A stretch of 64,000 nucleotides of DNA, from the NCBI GenBank assembly GCA_027214255.1, contig JAPWHL010000008.1, forward strand, positions 1-64,000, given 5' to 3'. The first letter of the stretch is position 1. Each line of letters begins with the position of its first letter. Source of the stretch: Roseovarius aestuarii (GTDB lineage Bacteria; Pseudomonadota; Alphaproteobacteria; Rhodobacterales; Rhodobacteraceae). Below the pieces are notes generated by a model. The model saw only the letters and a program-made list of their open reading frames with translations. It searched no databases and had not been told where the DNA came from. Shown here one piece after another: positions 25,595-34,803 of the stretch. A program made the position numbers and the translations under genes.

Positions 25595-26959
25595 TTGGAA
25601 GAATATCGAATGCTCTCGACGAGCGGGATTCTCGGTTATGGATATGCCGAAGAGTCGCTTAAAATCGGCATGTCCTGGAAGCCCCATGTCATCGGATGTG
25701 ATGGCGGCAGCACGGACCCCGGCCCCTACTATCTGGGTGCTGGTAAAAACTTTTGTTCGCGGCTGTCGGTCAAGCGGGATCTCAGGCTGATGCTTCAGGC
25801 CAGTGTTGCTGCTGGCATTCCCTGCATCATCGGCACCGCCGGTGGGGCTGGCGGCGAGCCGCATCTACAGGATACTGCAGCCCTTGTGCGGGAAATCGCG
25901 AAAGAAGAAAACCTGAGTTTCAAAATGGCGTTGATCCATGCGGAACAGAGCAAGGACGATCTGGTCAGCTGGGTCAACGCCGGGCTGACCAAACCGCTCG
26001 TGAAAATGAAACCGTTGGACGAAGCCACGATCAACCGGTCAGAACGCGTCGTCGGCATGATGGGCCCAGAACCGATCGCAAAAGCACTGGACGAAGGTGC
26101 GCAGGTTATCTTGACGGGTCGCAGCAGTGACCCTGCGCAATGGGCGGCTCCTGCGATCCGTGCTGGCATGCCTCCGGCACCGTCGTGGTATGCAGGCAAG
26201 ATGCTTGAATGTGGTGCCGAGCCCACGGTGCCCAAGGAACCTGACTGTATATTCCTGCGCGTTTTCAAAGATCATATCGTCTGCGAACCACCGAACCCGA
26301 TCCGCCGGTCAACTCCTCTGGCTGTGTCGAATTTCGCGCTGCACGAGAATTCCAGCCCCATCCACCATATCGAACCCGGCGGATTGCTTGATACCAGTGC
26401 CTGCACCTTTACCGCTGTGAATGATCGCGCGGTCAAGATCGACGGCATGACCTGGACCCCGGCGGATCAATATACGATCAAGTTGGAAGGTGTTGAAAAT
26501 GCCGGATATCGCACGATCACCATCTGCGGCACACGCGACCCGGTGTTGATCAACCAAATCGATTCCTATTTGGAAACCCACCGTGAAAAAGTCGCGAGCA
26601 AGGCTGAATCATTCGGCGTGCCCAGAGATTCCTATAAGCTGATCGTGCGGGCATATGGGCGCAATGGCGTCATGGGTGCATGGGAGCCGATCAAAGAATC
26701 CCAGTCCCACGAGCTGGGTTTCATCGTTGAGGTCGTGGCACAATCTCAGGATGTTGCCGATGCCGTGCTTGCAATGGCCCGCACTTCGATGCTGCACGCA
26801 GATTTCGCGGGGCGCCTCTGCAAAGAGGGTAACATGGCCTTTCCGTTCAGTCCCTCGGATATATCAATGGGAGCAATGTACCGGTTCAGCGTGTTTCATA
26901 CCGTTGCAGTGACGGATCCCTGCGCGATGTTCCCAATCGAATATGAAAAGGTAGGTTAA
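25595..26959 (+). CDS. AtuA-family (DUF1446) acyl-metabolism protein
   Basis: The 454-residue protein is of the AtuA family, first linked to acyclic terpene use, with GCDGGSTDPGPYYLGAG near the N-terminus and AGIPCIIGTAGGAGGEPHLQ after it. The reaction is not settled in the family. Start choice: TTG 25595 lies a few bases after a very strong TAGGAGGAAG site, while the first ATG (25610) is 20 bases away. The following DUF4387 gene begins four bases after its stop. The pair occurs together in many catabolic operons, as two parts of one enzyme. Confidence 0.85.
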   Translation: MEEYRMLSTSGILGYGYAEESLKIGMSWKPHVIGCDGGSTDPGPYYLGAGKNFCSRLSVKRDLRLMLQASVAAGIPCIIGTAGGAGGEPHLQDTAALVREIAKEENLSFKMALIHAEQSKDDLVSWVNAGLTKPLVKMKPLDEATINRSERVVGMMGPEPIAKALDEGAQVILTGRSSDPAQWAAPAIRAGMPPAPSWYAGKMLECGAEPTVPKEPDCIFLRVFKDHIVCEPPNPIRRSTPLAVSNFALHENSSPIHHIEPGGLLDTSACTFTAVNDRAVKIDGMTWTPADQYTIKLEGVENAGYRTITICGTRDPVLINQIDSYLETHREKVASKAESFGVPRDSYKLIVRAYGRNGVMGAWEPIKESQSHELGFIVEVVAQSQDVADAVLAMARTSMLHADFAGRLCKEGNMAFPFSPSDISMGAMYRFSVFHTVAVTDPCAMFPIEYEKVG

Positions 26960-26962
26960 CAC

Positions 26963-27274
26963 ATGGCACTTATCAAAGACATCGCCCAAATCTGCAAAAG
27001 CAAGAATGCCGGCCCCTTCAACGTCACCATTGATGTGCTTTTTGAGGATCACGACGTGTACCGCGCGGTCAAGGCGACGGGCGTTTTCAAACCATCGCTT
27101 TTTGCATCCCTCTATGGGGTGGACGAGGCTGACATACTGTTCACGCCCTACGATCCGGCGGCCGCGTTCAAGGTGACATTCCCGCGCGCGATCGCCGCCG
27201 GGGATTTCGGCGATACCGATGTCTACGGCTGCCAACAGCATGCGCCGTTGCTGGACGTCGAGATTCCGCTTTAA
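26963..27274 (+). CDS. DUF4387 protein, partner of AtuA
   Basis: This 103-residue protein has the DUF4387 pattern LIKDIAQICKSKNAGPFNVT and ends with DTDVYGCQQHAPLLDVEIPL. It is normally found fused to or directly after AtuA-family proteins and is thought to form a complex with them. The three-base gap to the AtuA stop indicates coupled translation. Its own catalytic role is unknown. Confidence 0.85.
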   Translation: MALIKDIAQICKSKNAGPFNVTIDVLFEDHDVYRAVKATGVFKPSLFASLYGVDEADILFTPYDPAAAFKVTFPRAIAAGDFGDTDVYGCQQHAPLLDVEIPL

Positions 27275-27381
27275 CCACCTTTTGAAAAACCGGAGGCGCA
27301 GAGCAGATACTGCGCCCTCATTCCCAACCAGCGCAGGCCCGTCAGCGCCAGCACCCGACAGATCAAACCGTGAGGCAGCAG

Positions 27382-28353
27382 ATGGCCCCATCTACCGAAC
27401 AAAGAATTCTTAGAAACGCGCTTGGGTCCTTTGCCACAGGCGTTACCATTGTGACGACCCGCGATGCGGACGGGGCTGACATTGGGCGCACGGCGAACAG
27501 CTTTAGCTCGGTGTCGCTGGATCCTCCGATGATCCTATGGAGTCTTGCGCGGACATCAAGCAGCCTCGGAATTTTTCAGCAGGCCGAGCATTTTGCAGTG
27601 CATATCCTTGCTGTCGAGCAACAGGGGTTGTCCAATCTTTTTGCAGGAAAATCCAAAGATAGGTTCGCTGGCATCGACATCGAACGCGGCGTCGGCGGAG
27701 TGCCGTTGCTAAAGGGTTGTGCGGCGCGGTTCGAATGTCGCACGGTTCATCAGTACGAGGGCGGGGACCACATCATTTTTGTGGCCGAAGTCACCGATTT
27801 CACGCATTCGTCCTCAGCTCCGCTGCTTTTTCACGGCGGCGGCTATGGACGCATCATGCGGCCAAAGGCCGAAACCCGTTCCTTTGCCACCCGGCCTGAA
27901 ACACTGTCTCCTAATGATCTCACCTATCTGATTTCCCGCTTGTTCCACGACCTTCGCGACACATCTGCCCGGGAGCGACGCAAAATTGAACTGACGGATG
28001 CCGAATATGCCATTCTGACCCTGCTAGGGCACGATGACGGTCAATCCGTTGCAGACCTTCTGCGCCTTGCTGCGCAGCGCGGTGCAGAGGTGGACCGACC
28101 CATTTGCGACCAGATGGAGGGAAGTGGGCTTATTCAGCTTTCCGACAGTGCCACTGCAGAAACGCACGCCTTTCTGACCCCAAAGGGGCGCGAAAAAATG
28201 ACCATGGTTGTGGCCGCAATTAAATCCGCTGAAGCGCGTTGCCTTTCTAGGCTTGATGAAAATGAACGCTGGATATTGCTTCAACTGCTCGGGCAGGTGG
28301 CATCTGCGAATGACAAGGGTTGGCCGCCCGCACCCGCTGGGGCGCGAAACTGA
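27382..28353 (+). CDS. Flavin reductase with C-terminal MarR-like domain
   Basis: Residues about 5-170 are a flavin reductase domain (LRNALGSFATGVTIVTTRDA, then ANSFSSVSLDPPMILWSLAR), which would supply FMNH2 to the monooxygenase of the operon. Residues about 185-320 form a winged-helix, MarR-like domain (ELTDAEYAILTLLGHDDGQS, then LTPKGREKM). The same two-domain plan is known for the C1 reductase of p-hydroxyphenylacetate hydroxylase from Acinetobacter, where substrate binding to the MarR-like domain stimulates the reductase. By analogy, activity here may be gated by the pathway substrate. ATG 27382 has a GAGG site; a GTG at 27370 is an alternative. Confidence 0.88.
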   Translation: MAPSTEQRILRNALGSFATGVTIVTTRDADGADIGRTANSFSSVSLDPPMILWSLARTSSSLGIFQQAEHFAVHILAVEQQGLSNLFAGKSKDRFAGIDIERGVGGVPLLKGCAARFECRTVHQYEGGDHIIFVAEVTDFTHSSSAPLLFHGGGYGRIMRPKAETRSFATRPETLSPNDLTYLISRLFHDLRDTSARERRKIELTDAEYAILTLLGHDDGQSVADLLRLAAQRGAEVDRPICDQMEGSGLIQLSDSATAETHAFLTPKGREKMTMVVAAIKSAEARCLSRLDENERWILLQLLGQVASANDKGWPPAPAGARN

Positions 28354-28390
28354 ATCCGTTGAGTAAAGTTGAAAACAGAAAAGCCATGAC

Positions 28391-29335
28391 ATGACCACAT
28401 CTCAAAATAGACATATCGCTATTGTTGGTGCCGGCCTTGTCGGTATGGGCTGGGCCATCGTATTTGCACGCGCCGGATGTGAGGTCTGTGTTTACGATGC
28501 CAGCCCCGAGCTTTTGGCCGGTCTTCCCGACAAGCTTGCCGGTTCACTTGCAGATCTGCACGAATTTGGCCTGATCGACGCCCCCGAGCCTATAGCGGCG
28601 CGTATCCGGATTGCCACTTCTCTGGCCGAGGCGGTCCGCAATGCATCTTACGTGCAGGAGTCGATACTGGAACGTGTCAATGTCAAACAGGCACTCTATC
28701 GCGAGCTTGATGGCCTGATCGACGATGACGCAATTGTCGGCTCTTCTTCTTCTGGGATCCCGTCATCCGAATTCACCGAGGGCCTGTCTATTGCACCGCG
28801 TTGTTTAGTTGCCCACCCGGTAAATCCGCCCTACCTAATGCCGGTCGTGGAGTTGGTGCCCGCAGAATGGACCCATCCCGAAGTATTGGACAGGGCGCAC
28901 GCGCTGATGACGCAGGTAGGTCAACACCCGATTCGGGTTTCGCGCGAAGTGCAAGGTTTCATTCTTAACCGACTTCAGGGCGTCCTGCTCCGAGAGGCAT
29001 GGGCGCTTTATGACGAGGGCTACTGTAGCCTTGCTGACATTGACACCACAATTTCAAAGGGCTTGGGGATGCGATGGTCCTTTATGGGTCCGTTCGAAAC
29101 GATTGACCTAAACGCGCCTGGAGGTATTGCGGATTACGCGCACCGGCTGGGCGGTCTGTATCGTGATATCGCAGCAGAACGCACCGATTTTGCCTCTTGG
29201 AGTGACGCGCTTATCCAGCGCGCCGAGTATGAACGGCGGGCAGCTCTTCCACTGGAAAACTTGGGCGAACGCAGCAAATGGCGCGACCGGCGGCTGATGG
29301 CATTGGCCGCGCATCAAAATGAACAAGAGACCTGA
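28391..29335 (+). CDS. Lambda-crystallin/L-gulonate-3-dehydrogenase-type 3-hydroxyacid dehydrogenase
   Basis: The 314-residue protein has a Rossmann NAD site (IAIVGAGLVGMGWAIVFARA) and the 3-hydroxyacyl-CoA dehydrogenase fold with SSSSGIPSSEF, VAHPVNPPYLMPVVELVPAE and GFILNRLQGVLLREAW. The later segments GLGMRWSFMGPFETIDLNAP and KWRDRRLMALAAHQ match the CRYL1 group, which oxidises free 3-hydroxy acids such as L-gulonate rather than CoA esters. It probably oxidises a hydroxyacid intermediate of the operon's pathway. Confidence 0.85.
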   Translation: MTTSQNRHIAIVGAGLVGMGWAIVFARAGCEVCVYDASPELLAGLPDKLAGSLADLHEFGLIDAPEPIAARIRIATSLAEAVRNASYVQESILERVNVKQALYRELDGLIDDDAIVGSSSSGIPSSEFTEGLSIAPRCLVAHPVNPPYLMPVVELVPAEWTHPEVLDRAHALMTQVGQHPIRVSREVQGFILNRLQGVLLREAWALYDEGYCSLADIDTTISKGLGMRWSFMGPFETIDLNAPGGIADYAHRLGGLYRDIAAERTDFASWSDALIQRAEYERRAALPLENLGERSKWRDRRLMALAAHQNEQET

Positions 29336-29403
29336 ACAGCGCGGATACGACCCTTCTGCGCGACTGCACCAATAACCCAAGATTTCAAAATAGGATCTCA
29401 ACT

Positions 29404-29880
29404 ATGAAACGCACTTTGAAATTTGCCTTTGTCAAAGCAAACTGGCACGCAGAGATTGTGACACAGTCTTTGAACGGCTTTCGGCAGAAAGCTGACGAAA
29501 GCGAACATGAGGTTATAATCGAGGTTTTTGACGTGCCCGGTGCGTTTGAGATGCCGTTGCTTGCCAAACGGTTGGCCCGCACCGGCACGTATGATGCGAT
29601 TGCGGCGGCGGCCCTCGTCGTCGACGGTGGCATCTACCGACACGATTATGTCGCACAGGCGGTGGTTACAGGACTCATGGATGTGCAACTGACCACAGAT
29701 GTTCCGATTTTGTCAGTGTCGCTGACGCCGCATCATTTTCAGCTGACAGCCGAGCACACTGATTTCTTCTTTCGCCATTTCCTCATCAAAGGACAAGAAG
29801 CGTTTGACGCGGCGCAGGCTGTGGCCTTGTCTTGTGTTGGGGGGAAACATTCGGTCGCCAGTCATTCGGGAGTGCAATAG
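29404..29880 (+). CDS. ribH2: 6,7-dimethyl-8-ribityllumazine synthase, type II (RibH2-like)
   Basis: The 158-residue enzyme makes the last precursor of riboflavin. It resembles the decameric RibH2 of Brucella in length and sequence: FVKANWHAEIV, DVPGAFEMPLLAKRLARTG, VVDGGIYRHDYVAQAVVTGL and SVSLTPHHF. Its place in a catabolic operon headed by an FMN-dependent monooxygenase suggests it boosts flavin supply when the pathway is induced. Alternatively it may act on a pathway intermediate. It is not in a riboflavin biosynthesis operon here. Confidence 0.88.
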   Translation: MKRTLKFAFVKANWHAEIVTQSLNGFRQKADESEHEVIIEVFDVPGAFEMPLLAKRLARTGTYDAIAAAALVVDGGIYRHDYVAQAVVTGLMDVQLTTDVPILSVSLTPHHFQLTAEHTDFFFRHFLIKGQEAFDAAQAVALSCVGGKHSVASHSGVQ

Positions 29881-30006
29881 CCTTTCAGTGTTAAAAAGCA
29901 TGCAGGATTGCAAGGGAACTGCTCAGACGCGCCTGAGGTAAGTATTTCGACGGACAGAGAAATGATGTTTTCGGGAAGTACTTTTCTGTGGGCAGAAGGA
30001 TGAGGG

Positions 30007-30990
30007 ATGAGAAAAATCACCGCCAATGATGTGGCCTTTGCGACCGGGTACTCGCCGGCGGCCGTCTCTCGGGCCTTTCGCAAAGGTAGCCCGATCTCGA
30101 ACGGGGTGCGGGAAGAGATTCTCGTGGCGGCACGCGATTTGGGCTATTCTTCGCCTTCTGCACGATCAGTGGCCGCAATGACGAGGGGCACGATTACCCT
30201 TGTTACAGGAAATCTCGAAAATCCATTCTATCCAATGGCTGTCGCGGCCCTGTCTCAGGCCATTCATCAATTGGGGCGGCGCATGATCTTGCACGCGATC
30301 CCACCTCGGGGCGATGTGGACACGGTTCTGGAGCAGGTTCTAGATCTAAAGTCTGAGGCAGCCATAGTGACCTCAACTTTGATGTCGTCGCACATCGCCA
30401 AGGCCTGCAGGGCGCAGAGAATGCCGGTCATCCTGTTCAACAGGGTCCAGACGGATCTGGGGATGACCGCCGTAACCTGTGACAATTACGGCGGCGGTCG
30501 ATTGGCGGCGCAGCGGTTCATTGCGACGGGGCGGCAGGATATCGCAATGATTGGCGGGCGCGCTGATACCTCGACTCATCTGGAGCGAACGCGTGGGTTT
30601 CAGGATGCGTTGGGAGAGACCGACTGTGTCGTCAAACGTGTGATCCCGGGCGATTATCAATATGCCACAAGCCTTGCGGCAATGACCGAATTACTATCCG
30701 TGCCCGGGGCGATAGATGCTGTGTTCTGTGCCAACGATATCATGGCACTGGCCGCGATAGATGCCGCGCGCAACAAAGGCGTTCGGGTGCCCGACGATGT
30801 TGCGATCATAGGGTTTGATGATATCTCGATGGCGTCATGGCCGTCCTATAATTTGACCACCGTGCGTCAGCCGCTGAACCGTATGGTTGCCGATACGCTG
30901 GAGTTGATCGACGACCAACTTGCCGACCCCGGGGCTATTGGCGCGATCCGAATCGCACCGGTGCGCCTAATGGTACGAGGCTCGTGTTGA
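30007..30990 (+). CDS. LacI-family transcriptional regulator 2
   Basis: The 327-residue repressor has an N-terminal helix-turn-helix (ITANDVAFATGYSPAAVSRA) and a LacI effector domain with VPDDVAIIGFDDISMASWPS at its end. It lies between the lumazine synthase gene and the hisD-like gene, in the same direction as both. No copy of the GCGCAAACG palindrome was seen near it, so it may respond to a different ligand or site than regulator 1. It is not closely similar to regulator 1 outside family motifs. Confidence 0.88.
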   Translation: MRKITANDVAFATGYSPAAVSRAFRKGSPISNGVREEILVAARDLGYSSPSARSVAAMTRGTITLVTGNLENPFYPMAVAALSQAIHQLGRRMILHAIPPRGDVDTVLEQVLDLKSEAAIVTSTLMSSHIAKACRAQRMPVILFNRVQTDLGMTAVTCDNYGGGRLAAQRFIATGRQDIAMIGGRADTSTHLERTRGFQDALGETDCVVKRVIPGDYQYATSLAAMTELLSVPGAIDAVFCANDIMALAAIDAARNKGVRVPDDVAIIGFDDISMASWPSYNLTTVRQPLNRMVADTLELIDDQLADPGAIGAIRIAPVRLMVRGSC

Positions 30991-31078
30991 AATGTTTTCA
31001 GCCGTTTGCACCACGCTTGCAACTGCGTGCCATGCGTTCCAAAACTTGAACTGTACCTAACATTGGAGAGCGCGTAAC

Positions 31079-32389
31079 ATGGCCGTACAGTATCTGAAAA
31101 CCGGAAAATCCGTTGATGAACGGTCGCACGATGACGACAAAGTACGCGCAACGGTCGAGGCAACATTGCTTGAAATCGAACGTAATGGCGATGCTGCGGT
31201 GCGCTCTCTTTCCAATAAATTCGATAAATACTCTCCCGAATCTTTCCGTCTTTCCGCGTCAGATATCGGAGCGATCATATCGCGTGTCAGCGCCCGTGAA
31301 ATGGAAGATATCAAATTCGCGCAAGAGCAGGTTCGCAATTTTGCGCAGGCGCAACGCAGCTCAATGCTGGACATTGAAATCGAGACCCTGCCGGGCGTTA
31401 TCTTAGGGCACAAGAACATTCCCGTGCAATCGGTCGGCTGCTACGTTCCCGCCGGAAAATTCCCGATGGTGGCGTCCGCGCATATGTCTGTTGCAACAGC
31501 ATCGGTTGCCGGAGTGTCACGCATCGCAGCCTGCACACCTCCGTTTAAGGGTGAACCTAACCCGGCGGTGATTGCAGCGATGCACCTGGGAGGGGCGCAT
31601 GAAATCTATGTCCTAGGGGGCATGCAGGCTATTGGCGCAATGGCGCTTGGAACTGAAACGATCCCTCCCGTAGATATGCTAGTTGGTCCTGGCAACGCAT
31701 TCGTTGCCGAAGCCAAGCGCCAGCTCTATGGTCGGGTGGGCATCGACCTGTTTGCCGGTCCAACGGAAACAATGGTCATCGCTGACGATACGGTCGACGC
31801 AGAGCTATGCGCCACCGATCTTTTGGGGCAAGCGGAGCATGGATATAATTCACCTGCAATCCTGCTGACCAACAGCCGTAAACTTGCCCAAGAAACGCTT
31901 TCGGAAATCGACCGTCTGCTGGCCATTCTTCCGACCGCTGATACTGCTCGTGTCAGCTGGCAAGAATACGGCGAGGTCATTCTTTGCGACACCCATGAGG
32001 AGATGTTGGAACAAGCCAACAGCATTGCTAGCGAGCACGTTCAGGTCATGACAGATCGCGACGACTGGTATCTTAAGAACATGTACAGTTATGGTGCCCT
32101 GTTTCTTGGGGCGCGTACCAATGTGGCCAATGGCGACAAAGTTATCGGCACCAACCATACTCTGCCCACCAAAAAAGCTGGGCGCTATACTGGTGGGCTG
32201 TGGGTCGGGAAGTTCCTCAAGACACACAGTTATCAGCGCATCCTAACAGATGAAGCAGCAGCGATGGTTGGCGCCTATGGGTCACGGTTGTGCATGCTCG
32301 AAGGTTTTGTAGGCCACGCTGAACAATGCAACTTGCGGGTGCGCCGCTATGGTGGGCAGAATGTCCCCTACGGACAGGCAGCGGAATGA
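31079..32389 (+). CDS. Histidinol-dehydrogenase-like catabolic dehydrogenase
   Basis: The 436-residue protein is of the HisD fold. It keeps the NAD and metal site motifs: [57 protein letters not shown] with Gln and His ligands, the Glu-His pair in ASEHVQVMT, and [19 protein letters not shown]. The context is catabolic, not histidine synthesis, as for the sulfopropanediol dehydrogenase HpsN. It would oxidise a primary alcohol to an acid in two steps. Its stop overlaps the SDR start (ATGA). Confidence 0.85.
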   Translation: MAVQYLKTGKSVDERSHDDDKVRATVEATLLEIERNGDAAVRSLSNKFDKYSPESFRLSASDIGAIISRVSAREMEDIKFAQEQVRNFAQAQRSSMLDIEIETLPGVILGHKNIPVQSVGCYVPAGKFPMVASAHMSVATASVAGVSRIAACTPPFKGEPNPAVIAAMHLGGAHEIYVLGGMQAIGAMALGTETIPPVDMLVGPGNAFVAEAKRQLYGRVGIDLFAGPTETMVIADDTVDAELCATDLLGQAEHGYNSPAILLTNSRKLAQETLSEIDRLLAILPTADTARVSWQEYGEVILCDTHEEMLEQANSIASEHVQVMTDRDDWYLKNMYSYGALFLGARTNVANGDKVIGTNHTLPTKKAGRYTGGLWVGKFLKTHSYQRILTDEAAAMVGAYGSRLCMLEGFVGHAEQCNLRVRRYGGQNVPYGQAAE

Positions 32390-33147
32390 CACCCAGCGTC
32401 CCATCTTTCAGGTTGGATGGCAAATGCGCTTTGGTGACTGGTGCAGGACGTGGCATCGGGCGGGCCATCGCCGAAGCCTATGCCGCCTCCGGGGCAGAGG
32501 TAACCCTTCTTGCCCGCAGTAGGGATGAAATCGAGGCTGTGGCAAGCGACCTGCGCGCTGCCGACCTGCGAGCGACAGCGGTGGCAGCAGACATCACCGA
32601 TGTCGCTGCATTCGATGCCCTTTTGGCGGACCACCCACCTGTTGACGTGTTTGTAAATAACGCCGGCACAAACCGCCCCAAACCTTTGAGCGAGGTGACG
32701 GAAGACGATTTTGACGCCGTTATGTCGCTCAACTTGCGGGCTGCCGTGTTCGCGGCCAAGGCCGTCACGGGGCAAATGATCGCGCATGGGCGCAAGGGGT
32801 CAATCATCAACATGTCATCCCAAATGGGGCATGTCGGCGCTGAAAATCGCACGCTGTACTGCGCTTCAAAGTGGGCCATTGAAGGATTCACAAAGGCGCT
32901 TGCAGTCGAAATCGGATCCTATGGCATACGGGTAAATACGATCTGCCCGACCTTCATCGAGACACCGATGACAACCCCTTTTCTGGAAGAGCCGATTTTT
33001 CGCCAGTCAGTGCTGAGCAAGATCAAACTGGGCCGATTTGGGCAGGTCGATGATATTACTGGCGCGGCGCTGTTTCTTGCCTCGGACGCCTCATCCCTGA
33101 TGACTGGCAGCGCCATGATTCTGGATGGAGGCTGGACTGCGGACTAA
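32386..33147 (+). CDS. Short-chain dehydrogenase/reductase
   Basis: The 253-residue SDR has the cofactor loop [24 protein letters not shown], the active Ser in [12 protein letters not shown] and the Tyr-Lys pair in [13 protein letters not shown]. The end, [12 protein letters not shown], is typical of gluconate 5-dehydrogenase-like enzymes. I chose ATG 32386, which overlaps the hisD-like stop by four bases. It probably oxidises or reduces a pathway intermediate and is the last intact gene of the cluster. Confidence 0.88.
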   Translation: MTPSVPSFRLDGKCALVTGAGRGIGRAIAEAYAASGAEVTLLARSRDEIEAVASDLRAADLRATAVAADITDVAAFDALLADHPPVDVFVNNAGTNRPKPLSEVTEDDFDAVMSLNLRAAVFAAKAVTGQMIAHGRKGSIINMSSQMGHVGAENRTLYCASKWAIEGFTKALAVEIGSYGIRVNTICPTFIETPMTTPFLEEPIFRQSVLSKIKLGRFGQVDDITGAALFLASDASSLMTGSAMILDGGWTAD

Positions 33148-33222
33148 TGCGTTTCGGGTCGGGTTTGCGCCAGATTTTCGAGATGTCGCCCTTATGGTCG
33201 AACGAGAAACTCAAACTCTTAA

Positions 33223-33341
33223 ATGTTTGCGGAGCTGAGCCTGCGGCTCAAACCACGCAAACGGTTGAAGCGGGACGTCCCGGACGCCTCGGCTGTGCTC
33301 GAGGCCCTCAATGTGACCTGGTGGATTGACTTCATGCGCGG
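33223..33341 (+). pseudogene. Fragment of IS3-type OrfB
   Basis: The frame gives MFAELSLRLKPRKRLKRDVP, then ALNVTWWIDFM, which corresponds to the piece of an IS3 (IS407-group) OrfB just before and at the first catalytic Asp. It then runs into unrelated sequence belonging to an IS21 remnant. No other part of the element is present. Confidence 0.65.
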
Positions 33342-33660
33342 GTGGTCCAACGCAGCCACCAATTGCCACCACGGACCATTTACGATTGGCGGCATTATCT
33401 GGTCGTCCTTCTGCGTAAGCCGGGTGCGCTCAGGAACGGCGCGCCCTTCGCGGAATTTCCCCCGGCTTTCAAGCAGCGGCAAGACCTTATGTTGCGCAAG
33501 CCTGATGGTGACAGAGAGATGGTCGACATCCTTGCGCTGGTTTTGCATCACGAGGAACAGGCTGTGCTGGTCGCCGAGGGTGTCGCCACAAGAACCCATG
33601 TGCTGAACCGTCTGCATCGTTTAATCGACGGAAAGACGATCGGTGGAGGTCGTACTGAGA
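33342..33660 (+). pseudogene. C-terminal remnant of an IS21-family IstA transposase
   Basis: The frame encodes YDWRHYLVVLLRKPGALRNG, APFAEFPPAF, DGDREMVDILALVLHHEEQA and VAEGVATRTHVLNRLHRL. These match the C-terminal region of IstA in order. The catalytic core and the partner istB are missing. It lies directly after the IS3 fragment, so the join marks a past rearrangement. Confidence 0.6.
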
Positions 33661-33740
33661 TTGCACGCCTCGCAGGTCCACCAGAAAGATGCACGAGGAA
33701 CGGACTGACCGGATACAATTACTCGTAAACAAACTACTTC

Positions 33741-34595
33741 TCATATTTGGATCCCCATTTCGCGACACTGAGAATGTGTTACCATATTGCGGGCAATCAG
33801 CTCACGGGCCGTGCCAACCGAACAATGGCGGGCAAGGGACTGGTGGCCGGACTTGATCGCTTTGACCCACCCCTCGGTTACAATTGCAGCTTTCGCAGGA
33901 TCGGCGGCTGTTTTTTCAAACTGAACCCAACGGGCCTGTGTCACCCAATTCTCGGAAAAGGCGATGTAGCGGGTCTGGTTGCCAGCCTGCTCGACGGCGT
34001 ATGCCTTGGCGCCGGCGAGGATGACCTCGGGGCTTGCGCCGTCGGCGATTGCCACACGCAGGGCTGCCTCAGTCTTTTTGAGATTCCCGATACGAGGGAA
34101 CGCGGCAGCGAACTCTTCAAAAAACACTAAATCCAAATCGCTTGTGGCTTTTGCCACACTTGGTTCTTGGATGGTTAAGGGATGGTTTGGGTGCACGTCG
34201 TGCGCCTCTTGGCGTTTGTCGATCGCATAAATGGCGTGCATCTTTTGCACCCCTCGATGGTGGGATACTTCAATGTTTACCGGCAGGCTTTCAATTTGAC
34301 AGTCCGTCGGCTCAAGGGCAGTAATCGACTGGAGGTTGAGATTGTAAACGATCGTGTGCCCACTAGAACAAGGACGCTTACCTACCTCAGAGATTAAACC
34401 CATGCAGATCAGCTCCCTCACGGCCTTAAGTATCGAGTTCTTGGTGAATTCGAGTTCTCGGGCCATTCGAGGCTTGCTCGACCAGACGCCAGAACCATCA
34501 TCGCTTGCACGGCCTGCCATGTATAAAAGGACCGCCTTCCGAGTAGATGATCCGACCTTTCGACCAAGCACAAGATTATGGACGAGATTGCTCAT
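33741..34595 (-). CDS. Helix-turn-helix replication-like protein (copy 2)
   Basis: The 284-residue protein has a winged helix-turn-helix at about residues 15-95 (SSTRKAVLLYMAGRASDDGS, FTKNSILKAVRELICMGLIS). A variable linker at 100-150 holds the VHP-type repeats, and a helical C-terminal domain follows (FFEEFAAAFPRIGNLKKTEA, RYIAFSENWVTQARWVQF). This plan is common in roseobacter islands and recalls phage or plasmid replication initiators. It stands just downstream of the island integrase on the same strand. Two 15-bp palindromes lie inside the linker-coding DNA. The role in replication is an inference; no catalytic motif is visible. Confidence 0.65.
   Translation of the reverse strand: MSNLVHNLVLGRKVGSSTRKAVLLYMAGRASDDGSGVWSSKPRMARELEFTKNSILKAVRELICMGLISEVGKRPCSSGHTIVYNLNLQSITALEPTDCQIESLPVNIEVSHHRGVQKMHAIYAIDKRQEAHDVHPNHPLTIQEPSVAKATSDLDLVFFEEFAAAFPRIGNLKKTEAALRVAIADGASPEVILAGAKAYAVEQAGNQTRYIAFSENWVTQARWVQFEKTAADPAKAAIVTEGWVKAIKSGHQSLARHCSVGTARELIARNMVTHSQCREMGIQI
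34191..34250. repeat. Two GTGCA-N5-TGCAC palindromes inside copy 2
   Basis: The sites are GTGCACGTCGTGCGC at 34191-34205 (one mismatch in the right arm) and GTGCATCTTTTGCAC at 34236-34250, 45 bp apart. This is the same 45-bp period as in copy 1, which has one further 45-bp unit. Confidence 0.55.
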
Positions 34596-34686
34596 AGCAC
34601 CACCAGCCCGAGGGCAATGCCCCTTGATTTTAGTGCTGATTTTGTGCTAGATTTTGACCACTGCTCGAGGTCTTTACAGATTTCAC

Positions 34687-34731
34687 AAACCGCCGTTTTG
34701 CTTGCATCGCAAACGGCGGTTTTTTGTTTCT
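34687..34731 (+). terminator. Plus-strand intrinsic terminator in the leader of copy 2
   Basis: AACCGCCGTTT pairs with AAACGGCGGTT over a short loop and is followed by TTTTTT on the plus strand. No plus-strand gene precedes it. It lies in the 5' leader of the minus-strand helix-turn-helix gene, so it could end an antisense RNA. Confidence 0.6.
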
Positions 34732-34803
34732 CAGGCGGTGGCCACAATTGCCCAGCGCCACATGAAATGCCAAATCTGAGGTCAGAGTTTTGGGCTTCTC
34801 GTG

